A stretch of DNA of 41,511 nucleotides from JBKECF01 sp047974375 (GTDB lineage Bacteria > Bacillota > Clostridia > Lachnospirales > CAMZNU01): assembly GCA_047974375.1 (NCBI GenBank), contig JBKECF010000053.1:1-41511 (forward strand). The letters run 5' to 3'. Below, one piece after another: positions 15,723-24,725 of the stretch; within the stretch, counting starts at the first letter, position 1, and each line of letters opens with the position of its first letter. The notes under the pieces are model-generated. The model had not been told where the DNA came from and made no database searches. It saw nothing but the letters and a program-made list of their open reading frames with translations. The position numbers and the translations under genes are program-made.

Positions 15723-18479
15723 ATGAGAAGATTTTTTATTTTAGGAACACTAACAGTTTGTTTGTCTAGTATTTTTGCTATGACAACTTTAGGAGATACT
15801 TTATATAAATTTAATAAGCCAGAGGAAATATCAAAAGGCGTTACATACATAGACAGTAGAAGAATGACGTCCAATGGATATTTAAATGTTCATGTTTTGG
15901 AAGTAGATATTACAGATGAAAACATTGAACTGGAACCAGTAATAAACTTAAGTGAAAAAAGCAAGAAGTCCAGTCTTACAAATTTATTAAATACCAATGG
16001 GGCTATAGCTGGTATAAACGGTGACTATTTTGGTATGGCAGGAAAGTTCTCGGCTGCCTTTAGTACAGAAATAAAAAATAGTAGAGTTGTATCTGTAAAT
16101 ACAGGAACAAACGAAAGTGAAAATAATTATGCCTCATTTGTTGTAGACATAAATAACAATCCATTTATTGAATACATGAAGGTAAAAACCAAGTTTACTG
16201 TAGATGAAAAAGAAATAATAAATATTTTTAGTATAAATAGAGTAACAGACATGGTATTGCCTATTGCTATAAATCGTGAGGCATTTACCTCAACAGCAGA
16301 AATAGATGGAAGGTTTCCAAATTTATATAAATTAGTAGTAGTAGACGGAGTAGTTACCTACGAGTCAGACATTAATAACCTAGGAGAAACTGTAGAAGTT
16401 CCAGAAAATGGTTATGTTGTGTTAATGAATGAAAAATCGGCTAAAGACACAGAGCATCATTTTTCTGTAGGACAAAAGGCTGAGTTGAATGTGTCTGCCA
16501 ATATAAATATTGAAGAAATAAAGAATACAATTGGTGGAGCTGGTCAAATTTTAAAAAATGGAGCAATTATTTACGATACAGGGGACAATGTAAAGGGCAC
16601 ACACCCAAGAACTGCCATTGGTATATCGGAAGATAATTCTAAAGTATATTTAGTTGTTGTAGATGGACGTGGCCAAAGCAAAGGGGCAAGCCATGAGGAA
16701 ATGGGTAAAATATTAAGTGATTTAGGTGCATACAATGGGATGCATTTAGATGGTGGGGGATCTTCTGCCATGGCGGTAAAGGCTGTTGGTAAAGTAGAAA
16801 ATGAAATTGTAAATGTACCTTCCGATGGGGGACAAAGACTTATAATGAACGGTCTTGGAGTGTTTTTAAAAGGTGAAGTTGGTGCACCTGCCCGTGTACA
16901 ATTAGAGGGGGCAAAAACTACTTTAAACTACGAGCCTGTTCCACTTAAGGCATATGTAGTAGATGAGTACAATAGAATTATAGAAACAGAAGCACCAGTG
17001 CTAACTGTTAGCCCAGATAATGGCTATATAAAAGATAATATCCTATATCCATCAGTTTTAGGAAATATAGAAGTAGTAGCCATGCACAAAAATATAGGGA
17101 ATAGTATTTCTGTTCATTCTGGCGAGTTAACAGAAATAATTCCTGTAAAAAAAGAATTGTTTTTAAGGAAAGGTGGAAGTGATACTTTTTCTTTCTATGG
17201 AGTAGATGATAGAGGAGAGTTCACAAAAAATGTACCTAGTCTAGATTATACAGTTTTCCCAGAAGATATAGGATATATAGAAGGTAATAAATTTGTAGCT
17301 GTAAACGAGGGTATAGGCTATATAGAGGCGAGAAATGGTGATGTGTATAATTATGTGAAACTAACTGTAGGTTATGACAAAGCTGATTTATACGATTTTA
17401 CAGGTAATGCAACTTTTAGGGAATACCCAGAGAATGTTGTAGGTGCAGTAACTAGTAATACTTTGGAATATACTTTCAATAAAATTGATACAACTGAAGC
17501 AGGGTACATGATTTTAGAAAATCCATTAGTAATTGAAAAATCCTATGGTTTGGAAATAGCAGTTAAAGGTGATAATTCCAACAACTGGTTAAGGGCTTTA
17601 TTAACAGATGCTAATGGCAAGGAAATACGTTTAGACTTCATAAAAAATATTAACTTTGAAGATACCCAAAGTATAATAGGTGCTTTCCCTGAAGATGCAA
17701 GCTTTCCAGTTGCATTAGAAAGGATCTATGTAACGGATAGCAATAATGATAAAGCAAACTTCACTGGCAAGGTCGAGTTTTACGATTTAAATGTGCTTCG
17801 TGTTAAAAATAATACTTACGATTTTAGTGCGCCTAAATATGTAGATGAATTTAATAAAAATTTTTCTGGAACTTTACCAGCTAGCCCAGAATACGATGTT
17901 ATGGTACTGGGTAATGTAATAAGTGAAAATGAAACTAACGATGGCTTTAATTTGAGTAGTAGTATTTTAACAAATAAAATTAACGAAAAAATAAATACAG
18001 AATCCTATGTTATTACAACTAACAGTTGTGTGCCTGTCACTATTTCTCAAAGCAATGTGTATCAAAATGCCTACAAATTTTATACTTTTAGAGATACAGC
18101 TATAAGTGAAATTGTTATAGGAGAAAAAGGTATAACAAATACAAATGTATGGCAATGGGCGTCACTTTTTGATGATATAAAGGAAAGTGGAGCAAAGTAC
18201 TCTGTAATAGTAGCTGATAGAATGCCTGTTTTTCCAAATAAAGCTGAAGAAGATTTATTTTATGATGCTTTAAAAGAAATAAAAGACATGGGTATAGATG
18301 TTTTTTATGTTGCATTAAAAGGTGAAAATACTATAGGAAATAAAGATGGAATAAAATATATAGCTTTAGATGAAGGTGCAATGAATGGTAGTAGCCTTAC
18401 AAATGATGTAGGATATTTCCAAATGAGAGTCCAAAGTAATGGTGGATTTTATTTTGTAGATAAAATAAGCAATGAATAA
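15723..18479 (+). CDS. Secreted phosphodiester glycosidase (NAGPA-domain) protein
   Basis: Exported protein of 918 aa. A signal peptide occupies about residues 1-24 (basic MRRFF, hydrophobic core). Residues about 60-375 resemble the NAGPA/phosphodiester alpha-GlcNAcase fold found in exopolysaccharide proteins: GAIAGINGDYFGMAG, HPRTAIGISEDNSKVYLVVV and the signature HLDGGGSSAMAV near residue 340. These enzymes hydrolyse sugar-1-phosphodiester bonds. Then come beta-rich regions, including an Ig-like segment with bacterial features (about 400-550), and a C-terminal region beginning YDVMVLGNVI that has the outline of a metallophosphoesterase fold without obvious metal ligands. A TTG at 15711 is also in frame, but GGAGG falls inside that extension and the ATG at 15723 is correctly spaced. 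It overlaps the helicase gene by 8 nt. The natural substrate is unknown. Confidence 0.8.
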   Translation: MRRFFILGTLTVCLSSIFAMTTLGDTLYKFNKPEEISKGVTYIDSRRMTSNGYLNVHVLEVDITDENIELEPVINLSEKSKKSSLTNLLNTNGAIAGINGDYFGMAGKFSAAFSTEIKNSRVVSVNTGTNESENNYASFVVDINNNPFIEYMKVKTKFTVDEKEIINIFSINRVTDMVLPIAINREAFTSTAEIDGRFPNLYKLVVVDGVVTYESDINNLGETVEVPENGYVVLMNEKSAKDTEHHFSVGQKAELNVSANINIEEIKNTIGGAGQILKNGAIIYDTGDNVKGTHPRTAIGISEDNSKVYLVVVDGRGQSKGASHEEMGKILSDLGAYNGMHLDGGGSSAMAVKAVGKVENEIVNVPSDGGQRLIMNGLGVFLKGEVGAPARVQLEGAKTTLNYEPVPLKAYVVDEYNRIIETEAPVLTVSPDNGYIKDNILYPSVLGNIEVVAMHKNIGNSISVHSGELTEIIPVKKELFLRKGGSDTFSFYGVDDRGEFTKNVPSLDYTVFPEDIGYIEGNKFVAVNEGIGYIEARNGDVYNYVKLTVGYDKADLYDFTGNATFREYPENVVGAVTSNTLEYTFNKIDTTEAGYMILENPLVIEKSYGLEIAVKGDNSNNWLRALLTDANGKEIRLDFIKNINFEDTQSIIGAFPEDASFPVALERIYVTDSNNDKANFTGKVEFYDLNVLRVKNNTYDFSAPKYVDEFNKNFSGTLPASPEYDVMVLGNVISENETNDGFNLSSSILTNKINEKINTESYVITTNSCVPVTISQSNVYQNAYKFYTFRDTAISEIVIGEKGITNTNVWQWASLFDDIKESGAKYSVIVADRMPVFPNKAEEDLFYDALKEIKDMGIDVFYVALKGENTIGNKDGIKYIALDEGAMNGSSLTNDVGYFQMRVQSNGGFYFVDKISNE

Positions 18480-20280
18480 AAATCAAGAAGCAGCAATAAA
18501 CCACAATTTAGGGCCTATGTCAGTTTTGGCTGGCCCTGGTAGTGGTAAAACAACAGTTATTTTAAACAGAATATTAAAATTAATAGAAAGTGGCGTAAAG
18601 CCTAATAGAATATTAACCATTACCTTTTCAAAAGCTGCGACTATAGAACTAGAAAAAAGATTTAGTTTATTATGTGAAAATAGATTCAATACTAAGTTCA
18701 ATACCTTTCATAGTCTTTGTTTTAGAATTTTAAATTCTGTAGATAAAATGAATGTAACCAATGTATTAAGTGATGAATACGAAATTGAAAATGTAATTAA
18801 CACAATTGCTAGAAATAATAAAATAATTATAGAAGATGTAGAGGAATTAAAAAGTATTTTAAGGGAAATAAGTTATGTTAAAAATGAATTAATTCCTATT
18901 GAAAACTACTATGCCCAAAATTTTTCTGTAAATGATTTTAGGCAAATATTTATGGACTATGAACAATATAAAAAGTCTAAAAATTTAGTTGATTTTGATG
19001 ATATGTTGATAGAGGCACATAGAGCTTTGGAATATGATGTTGTATTAAAAACTTGGCAAAGTAAATTCGATTATATTTTAGTTGATGAATTTCAAGATAC
19101 AAATACAATACAATATGAAGTGGCTAAAATGTTGGCTGAAAAACATAGTAACTTTTTTGTAGTAGGTGATGATGACCAATGTATTTACAGTTTTAGAAGT
19201 GCAAAACCAGAACTACTTATTAACTTTAATAAGTATTTTGAAAATTGTAAAAAAGTTATTTTAGATATAAACTATCGCTCAACCAAGGAAATAATAAAAT
19301 TATCTAATGTAATTATTAAAGAAAATGAGGTGCGAGTACCTAAAAGAATGAAAGGTACAGCAAAGGAAGGTAAGTTACCGAGATTAATAAAAACCCGTGA
19401 TACAGATTCAGAGGCAAAGTATATTTGCGATATAATTATTAAATTAAATAAAGAATACAGATTAGAAGATACGGCAATTTTATATAGAAACAATATGCAA
19501 GGAAGACCTTTTGTTAAGCATTTAATGGATTTGAATATGCCTTTTCAAATAAAAGAAGGAAGCCCATCTATTTTTGAACACTATATTGCAAAGGATATAC
19601 TAGCCTATTTAAAACTGTCTATGAACTTTTTAGATGACGAGTCGGCCCTAAGAATATTTAATAAGCCTACAAGATATATTAAAAAAAATTTAATTATGAA
19701 GTACAAGGGACAAGGCGTATTAGACTCAATTTTAAAAGATAGAACTCTAGAAAGTTATCAAAAAACTAGAGTGTACGAGTTTAAGTATATATTGAAAAAT
19801 ATATGTAAAAAAAATCCCTACGACGCCATTAGATTTATAAGAAAAACAGGTGGCTATGATGACTATATTTTTTCCTATGCAAGTTTTCGAAAAATAAAAC
19901 CAAAGGGACTAATAGAAATATTAGATGAAATATTAGAGAGTAGCCAAGGTTTTGAAACCTTTGAAAGTTTTTTTGAATATTGTGAGGAAACTATAAAGGC
20001 CACAAGGGAAGCAAAGGATATAAAAAATTCAAAAGGAATAGTACTGTCCACTTTTCATGGAGCAAAGGGGCTAGAATTTGAAAATGTATTTATAATAACT
20101 TGTAATGAAGGTGTAGTACCAAGCGATAAAGCTACAACAAAAGAGGAAATAGAGGAAGAAAGAAGAGTTTTTTACGTAGGTATAACGAGGGCGAAAGAAA
20201 ACTTGTACCTTTCTAGCGTAGAGTACAGGCACGAGGAAAAAGTTGAGCGTACAAGGTTTTTAAATTGTATTGCTAAGTAA
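18472..20280 (+). CDS. UvrD/Rep-type superfamily 1 DNA helicase, short form
   Basis: ATP-dependent 3'-5' DNA helicase of the UvrD/PcrA class. All SF1 motifs can be read: Q-motif-like NKNQEAAINH, Walker A GPGSGKTT (about 20-28), TFSKAA, Walker B VDEFQDTN (204-211), GDDDQCIYSFR (about 231-241), INYRST, STFHGAKGLEFENVFI (about 526-541) and VGITRAKENLYL (about 569-580). At 602 aa it lacks the about 100-150 C-terminal residues of PcrA, so interactions made through that tail are probably absent. Translation is coupled to the secreted NAGPA-type gene through an 8-nt overlap (ATG-AATAA), an unexpected partner. It may be a housekeeping repair helicase caught in an envelope operon. Confidence 0.92.
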   Translation: MNKNQEAAINHNLGPMSVLAGPGSGKTTVILNRILKLIESGVKPNRILTITFSKAATIELEKRFSLLCENRFNTKFNTFHSLCFRILNSVDKMNVTNVLSDEYEIENVINTIARNNKIIIEDVEELKSILREISYVKNELIPIENYYAQNFSVNDFRQIFMDYEQYKKSKNLVDFDDMLIEAHRALEYDVVLKTWQSKFDYILVDEFQDTNTIQYEVAKMLAEKHSNFFVVGDDDQCIYSFRSAKPELLINFNKYFENCKKVILDINYRSTKEIIKLSNVIIKENEVRVPKRMKGTAKEGKLPRLIKTRDTDSEAKYICDIIIKLNKEYRLEDTAILYRNNMQGRPFVKHLMDLNMPFQIKEGSPSIFEHYIAKDILAYLKLSMNFLDDESALRIFNKPTRYIKKNLIMKYKGQGVLDSILKDRTLESYQKTRVYEFKYILKNICKKNPYDAIRFIRKTGGYDDYIFSYASFRKIKPKGLIEILDEILESSQGFETFESFFEYCEETIKATREAKDIKNSKGIVLSTFHGAKGLEFENVFIITCNEGVVPSDKATTKEEIEEERRVFYVGITRAKENLYLSSVEYRHEEKVERTRFLNCIAK

Positions 20281-20308
20281 GAGTGAATTATACAAAAATT
20301 AAATTAAG

Positions 20309-20317
20309 TGTTAGAAT
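20309..20317 (+). promoter_or_regulatory. Extended -10 promoter before the 37-aa peptide gene
   Basis: TG-T-TAGAAT, identical to the element at 15655-15663, lies about 55 nt before the ATG at 20372 and 29 nt after the helicase stop. It would give the downstream envelope genes their own transcript. Confidence 0.5.
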
Positions 20318-20371
20318 GTTTTTATATATAAATAATGTTAATGTAGTTAAAAAATTATGTGAGGTATAAAA

Positions 20372-20485
20372 ATGGAAAAGAAAGAAACTAAAAAGGCTAA
20401 GAAAAGAAGATTATTTGTTAATATAATAGCTATAGTAATTATACTAACAATGGTATTGGGTTTGATTATGCCTTTTTTTGTATAG
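20372..20485 (+). CDS. Small single-helix membrane protein, 37 aa
   Basis: Starts MEKKETKKAKKRRLF, a strongly basic cytoplasmic head, followed by a membrane helix covering about residues 15-35 (NIIAIVIILTMVLGLIMPF). GAGGT lies about 6-8 nt before the ATG, and an extended -10 promoter lies upstream. The next gene begins 27 nt after its stop. No family could be recognised with certainty; the layout resembles several short lysine-rich bitopic proteins of Firmicutes. A role as a small partner of the following membrane protein is an inference from position only. Confidence 0.65.
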   Translation: MEKKETKKAKKRRLFVNIIAIVIILTMVLGLIMPFFV

Positions 20486-20512
20486 AAAAAAAGGTAGTGG
20501 GGTGGTGATGTT

Positions 20513-22393
20513 TTGCCGAATGAGGATACACTAGATACTGAAAAGCTAGATAGTGATGATAGTTTAAAATTAAGAGAAGCTGTTGTAGAGGAAGATTTAA
20601 ATAAATTTATAGATGCCAAGGAAGGTGATAATGCTGAAATTATAAAAGGCAGCGTTAAACCAGAGGTTTCAGCGGAAAAAGATTTAAGGGTAGCTGAGGA
20701 AGTCCAAAAGGAAGAGGATAAAAAAGAACCAATTGCAAGGGAAAAGAAAAAGAATAAAATAGCTGCCATTGTAGGTAAATTAATTGCTTTGGTAATAGGA
20801 ATTTTTAAGGGAGTTGGTAGAAAAATACTTAATGCCTTTAAAAAATTGTCCAAAGCTAATCACAATATAAAAGTCGCATTAATTAAAAGGCTGATTATTT
20901 TAACAGTATTTATAGTGGCTGTCACGCTTTTTCTTATAAGCTTTAAAATTGAGAAGGAAATTGAGTCACGAATAGTAAGACTAAATACTAACGAAATGAA
21001 TAACTATGGAGTAAATAAATACTTTACTATAAATGGCGAAGAAATTGGCATTATGGATTTAAGTATGAGTTCTTCAAATACAATTTTTCGTACTACGGAC
21101 TTGCAGGGGCTAAGTAATTATGAAATTATGTTAACTGACGATAGAGATAATTTCTATGCAATGGATATGCAATATTTAAACTTATTTGGCAAATCATTAA
21201 CTAATATGATTGCCTTTGAGCCTATAAAAGATGGTGCCAATAAATTATATTTAAATTTTACAAATAAAATAACTGGTAGTACAGAAGAATTGTGCTTTAT
21301 ATTCAATAAATCTGTTATGCAAAGTGGCGAAAAATATTTTATAAAAGAAGAAAATTCAATAGACGATTTGCAATTGGAATATGCCGAGTTTAGCAAGTCA
21401 TCAACTGTTATTGGTATGAGTTTAATGGATTCCGAAGCTAAAACAAAATACTCAGGTCCAAGTGAAACTACAGACCCAAAAATATATTTATATGAAGGAA
21501 ATGATTTAATTCCATCTAGGAATTTAAGGCCATTTGTATCTATGTATAGTGATGGGTTATACTTTCAAACTGCCTTTGCAGAAGTAACAACAGGTAGTAA
21601 GGAAGCTCTTTATGCAGTGGTAGAAGATGTGTACAAGAAAATAACCATAGGCAAAAAGATAAAGGTAAGCGACTTAATGACAAATGGCGAAATTGTATTT
21701 GAATTTAAGGACTACGACTTAGTTGTGGAGGGCATTGCTAAGTCTGGGGATACAGCTGTTTTGGTTTATCATGTAAAAGATAAAAATAATTATACAGACT
21801 ATAAATTTCGTGGAGTAACAGACGGCATAGAAGATAGAAATGAAGGGGTTTTAAATGCTAAATTATTAATAAATAATGTAGAGTTTAAAGGCGACCTTAC
21901 GCAAGGTGAAATTGGTGGAGATTTAGTTTTTACAGATGATAGACTTAAAAAAACTAAAATTTATGACGCAGAAATTTTTATAGAAGATGTGTTTATAAAA
22001 GAGCCAAACTACCGCTTGGAAGTACCAAGGGAAACTTATTCAAATGCCGAAGTAAGAGGGGATTTGGAATATATAGAAAAAGCTTTTAACGATAGGCTGG
22101 CTGTACGTGTAAACAAAAATGTATTAAGTAATGTAAAGGGATTTGATAATTCTATATTGTATGACGAGGAGCTAGGGAAGTTATACGAGCCTATTAATTC
22201 TAAAAATGAAATATATTATAACGCAAGTATAAACAATATAGCCTACGACGATAAATTTGTTTATTGTGTAATAGAAGAAACAGTAGAAAGAAATACAGTA
22301 GAGAGTATGATTCTTGAAAAAAGAGTGCACTATGCCAAGTACGATATTTATAAAAAATTAATTGTTGAAGACGCATATACTTTAGTTGAATAG
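20513..22393 (+). CDS. Bitopic membrane protein of unknown function, 626 aa
   Basis: I do not recognise this family. The N-terminal about 85 residues are acidic and lysine-rich (many E, D, K) and likely disordered in the cytoplasm. A hydrophobic/amphipathic stretch follows at about 85-110 (KIAAIVGKLIALVIGIFKG), then a basic cluster, and one clear membrane helix at about 126-145 (LIILTVFIVAVTLFLISF). The remaining about 480 residues should be outside the cell and look beta-rich, with no catalytic signature seen. The start is TTG at 20513, behind a GGGGTGGTG site; no in-frame ATG exists nearby. The next gene overlaps or abuts the stop. Context (small membrane peptide before, L,D-transpeptidase after) suggests envelope work, such as a sensor or scaffold. 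Confidence 0.75.
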   Translation: MPNEDTLDTEKLDSDDSLKLREAVVEEDLNKFIDAKEGDNAEIIKGSVKPEVSAEKDLRVAEEVQKEEDKKEPIAREKKKNKIAAIVGKLIALVIGIFKGVGRKILNAFKKLSKANHNIKVALIKRLIILTVFIVAVTLFLISFKIEKEIESRIVRLNTNEMNNYGVNKYFTINGEEIGIMDLSMSSSNTIFRTTDLQGLSNYEIMLTDDRDNFYAMDMQYLNLFGKSLTNMIAFEPIKDGANKLYLNFTNKITGSTEELCFIFNKSVMQSGEKYFIKEENSIDDLQLEYAEFSKSSTVIGMSLMDSEAKTKYSGPSETTDPKIYLYEGNDLIPSRNLRPFVSMYSDGLYFQTAFAEVTTGSKEALYAVVEDVYKKITIGKKIKVSDLMTNGEIVFEFKDYDLVVEGIAKSGDTAVLVYHVKDKNNYTDYKFRGVTDGIEDRNEGVLNAKLLINNVEFKGDLTQGEIGGDLVFTDDRLKKTKIYDAEIFIEDVFIKEPNYRLEVPRETYSNAEVRGDLEYIEKAFNDRLAVRVNKNVLSNVKGFDNSILYDEELGKLYEPINSKNEIYYNASINNIAYDDKFVYCVIEETVERNTVESMILEKRVHYAKYDIYKKLIVEDAYTLVE

Positions 22394-22406
22394 CACAGGA
22401 GAACTT

Positions 22407-23240
22407 ATGAAAAAAGTATTTGGAATTCTATTATTTTTAGTATTAGTACCACTTTATAAAGTGGAGGCGGCTCCACGATATGAGTATAATGCAGATTTAA
22501 AAAATAATATTTTATTTGTTAAAGAGTTAAATGATAAAGGCGAATATGAATTTACAGATCATTATTTTTTAATATCACCAGGTCTAGTTTATGGCAATAA
22601 ATCTGTTACACCGTCAGGTCGATACAATATGAAGCCTATTAATGATGGCCAATATACTCCAGATGGAAGTGGTGAATGGTATAGGTTTAGAAGATACAAA
22701 TCTTTATATGTAAATTATGTTACTCAATTTAGTGGTAATTATTTAATACACTCTACAGCTTATTCCAAGCCTAATTATAATGCTATAAATAAAAAAAATG
22801 TTGAAAAATTAGGGGATTATGCTAGTAGTGGTTGCATAAGAATGTTGCCGAGAAGTGCAGCTTGGATATGGCACAATAGTGGTGGCAGTAAATTAAATGT
22901 ATATTATGGTAAAAAAACAGAAAAAATTAAAGAAATTAAAAAAAATTTAATGGCAGAAAAGCCTTCTATAGAGAACTGGAATTCAACAGTTGTTACTGAT
23001 AAAACTAAATATTACTATACTTATAAAGGTGACAATTTAGATAAAATATTGGAGGCCTCCGGTTTAACCTTCGACGAACTAAAGTTGTTAAACCCAGAAA
23101 TAAGACTCCTATCACTAGTTGAAAAGACACCTATAGGGATTGCCATGAATATAGATAGAGAAGAATTAGCTGAATTAAAAAAAATAAACGAACCTAAAGT
23201 TATAGAAAAACCAAGTGAAGAAGAAATATCTCAGTCTTAG
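22407..23240 (+). CDS. L,D-transpeptidase (YkuD domain) with C-terminal LysM-like repeat
   Basis: Exported peptidoglycan-crosslinking or protein-anchoring enzyme. A signal peptide covers about 1-21 (MKKVFGILLFLVLVPLYKVEA). The YkuD domain follows, with His115 (LIHSTAY) and nucleophile Cys143 in SSGCIRML, the SxGC(I/V)R signature. After a linker, about residues 200-245 resemble a LysM wall-binding repeat (YTYKGDNLDKILEASGLTFD). A TTG at 22386 is in frame, but AGGAG at 22397-22401 lies inside that extension and 5 nt before the ATG at 22407, so 22407 (277 aa) is the start. In B. subtilis Ldt proteins LysM comes first; here it is last. It could make 3-3 crosslinks or trim stem peptides. Confidence 0.9.
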   Translation: MKKVFGILLFLVLVPLYKVEAAPRYEYNADLKNNILFVKELNDKGEYEFTDHYFLISPGLVYGNKSVTPSGRYNMKPINDGQYTPDGSGEWYRFRRYKSLYVNYVTQFSGNYLIHSTAYSKPNYNAINKKNVEKLGDYASSGCIRMLPRSAAWIWHNSGGSKLNVYYGKKTEKIKEIKKNLMAEKPSIENWNSTVVTDKTKYYYTYKGDNLDKILEASGLTFDELKLLNPEIRLLSLVEKTPIGIAMNIDREELAELKKINEPKVIEKPSEEEISQS

Positions 23241-23290
23241 GTTATGTTGCTTAGTTTGTGTAAGGGGGGAGTAATATTCTACCTGTATTA

Positions 23291-24715
23291 ATGAATATAA
23301 AGGAAGATAGTAGTTTTAAAGAAAAAAGCTATAACGCTTTAGATGCTTTGTTTTTTTCTGCATTTGTATATTTGCCCATTGGTAAAGTAGATGTGCCTAC
23401 ATATATTGGCGATGACTTCGTTATTGACTTAAAACATAGAACTTTGGAAGAAATATCTGAGGAAGTGGAGAATAATCCCAGGCTTTTTAATGAAAGATTT
23501 AACAATATAAAAGAAGAAGATAGTCCAGTAGAAAGCGAAAGAATAAACTACTTAGGCATAATAAAAGCCATGGGAATGTCAAATAGGTATAAAGATTTAA
23601 GGATAATAGACTTTAATGTAAAGCTAGACAACACTTTAGGTCAGGTATGCCAGTTTTGTGCTTTTTTAATAGAGATTGAACAAAATAAAGAGTATGTTGT
23701 TGCCTACAGAGGTACAGACAGAACCATGGAGGGCTGGTATGAAGATTCCAAAATGATTTTTCAAGTTCAGCCAGCTCAATATTTGGCATTAGAATTTTTA
23801 ATGAAAGCCCTTAAAGATTATTCTGGTATTATTCATATAACTGGACATAGTAAAGGTGGAGGTAATGCCCACTATGCTTTTTTAGAAGCAAGTGATTATA
23901 GAGATAGGTTGGATTTAATTGCTTTTGATTCTTTATTTTTTAATAAGGATTATGCTGAAATTAATAAGGATAAAATTATAAACTTTAGCAATTCCAATAA
24001 GACAAAGTTTATAAATGTGGAGAATTCTTTTTTTGGTGAATTATTGTATGGTACAGAATATTGTAGAGATAAAAAAAATTTGATTTATATTAAATCTGTT
24101 GCAACTCATTTAATGCAAGAGCATCAATTATATAATATGCAGCTGGTAGAAGGAGAGTTTGAGGAAACTCTCCTTAGTTACGAAAGTAAATTATTAAGAG
24201 ATTCTTTCCGAAAGTATATTTGCGAAAATAGAACCGAGGCAGAAGTTTTTTTTGAAACTGTTTTTAATATTTTAGGTTATGACACAAAAGAGTCTGTATT
24301 AAATTCAAGAATAAGTAATAAAAATAAAATGGCAATGATAATTAAAAATATTTTAGCTCAAAAAGATGAGAATTTAATGGTTGCGGGTAAAGTATTGAAT
24401 AATTTATATAGCGAACTAAATCAAGTTTTTGAATTTAATAAGAGTGCCCATATAAATGAAATTTTGGACGAGAGTACAAGTAAAGCTAAAGAGGATAATA
24501 GAACCTTAAAGCGTATAATTAATAAATATATTATGGAGGCATTTAATCCGGAAACCATTGACGATGTAAAGCAATTTAAGCTGAATATAGAAGTAGTAGG
24601 TAAATTATTAGGTGAGTATTCAGAATACAATGAAGAAGCTGAAAAACTAAAGGAAATATTTAAACGAAAAAAAACCGGACTAATTGATTTTATTAAAAAT
24701 ATAATAAAATGGTAA
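23291..24715 (+). CDS. Lipase-like alpha/beta hydrolase (Mbeg1-like), cytoplasmic
   Basis: 474-aa protein with the lipase elbow ITGHSKGGGNAHYAF (Ser187 as nucleophile) and VVAYRGTDRTMEGWYED upstream, the arrangement of DUF2974/Mbeg1-like and class 3 lipase-type hydrolases. A following LDLIAFDSL segment would supply the acid, and ATHLMQEHQLYNM a candidate catalytic His. There is no signal peptide. The C-terminal about 180 residues are charged and helical with no motif I know. The start is uncertain: the strong GGGGGAG (about 23265-23271) is 19 nt from the ATG at 23291, and an in-frame ATT at 23276 would be better spaced but is a rare start. The substrate is unknown; proteins of this kind often act on lipids or esters. 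Confidence 0.8.
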   Translation: MNIKEDSSFKEKSYNALDALFFSAFVYLPIGKVDVPTYIGDDFVIDLKHRTLEEISEEVENNPRLFNERFNNIKEEDSPVESERINYLGIIKAMGMSNRYKDLRIIDFNVKLDNTLGQVCQFCAFLIEIEQNKEYVVAYRGTDRTMEGWYEDSKMIFQVQPAQYLALEFLMKALKDYSGIIHITGHSKGGGNAHYAFLEASDYRDRLDLIAFDSLFFNKDYAEINKDKIINFSNSNKTKFINVENSFFGELLYGTEYCRDKKNLIYIKSVATHLMQEHQLYNMQLVEGEFEETLLSYESKLLRDSFRKYICENRTEAEVFFETVFNILGYDTKESVLNSRISNKNKMAMIIKNILAQKDENLMVAGKVLNNLYSELNQVFEFNKSAHINEILDESTSKAKEDNRTLKRIINKYIMEAFNPETIDDVKQFKLNIEVVGKLLGEYSEYNEEAEKLKEIFKRKKTGLIDFIKNIIKW

Positions 24716-24725
24716 AGGGGATAAA

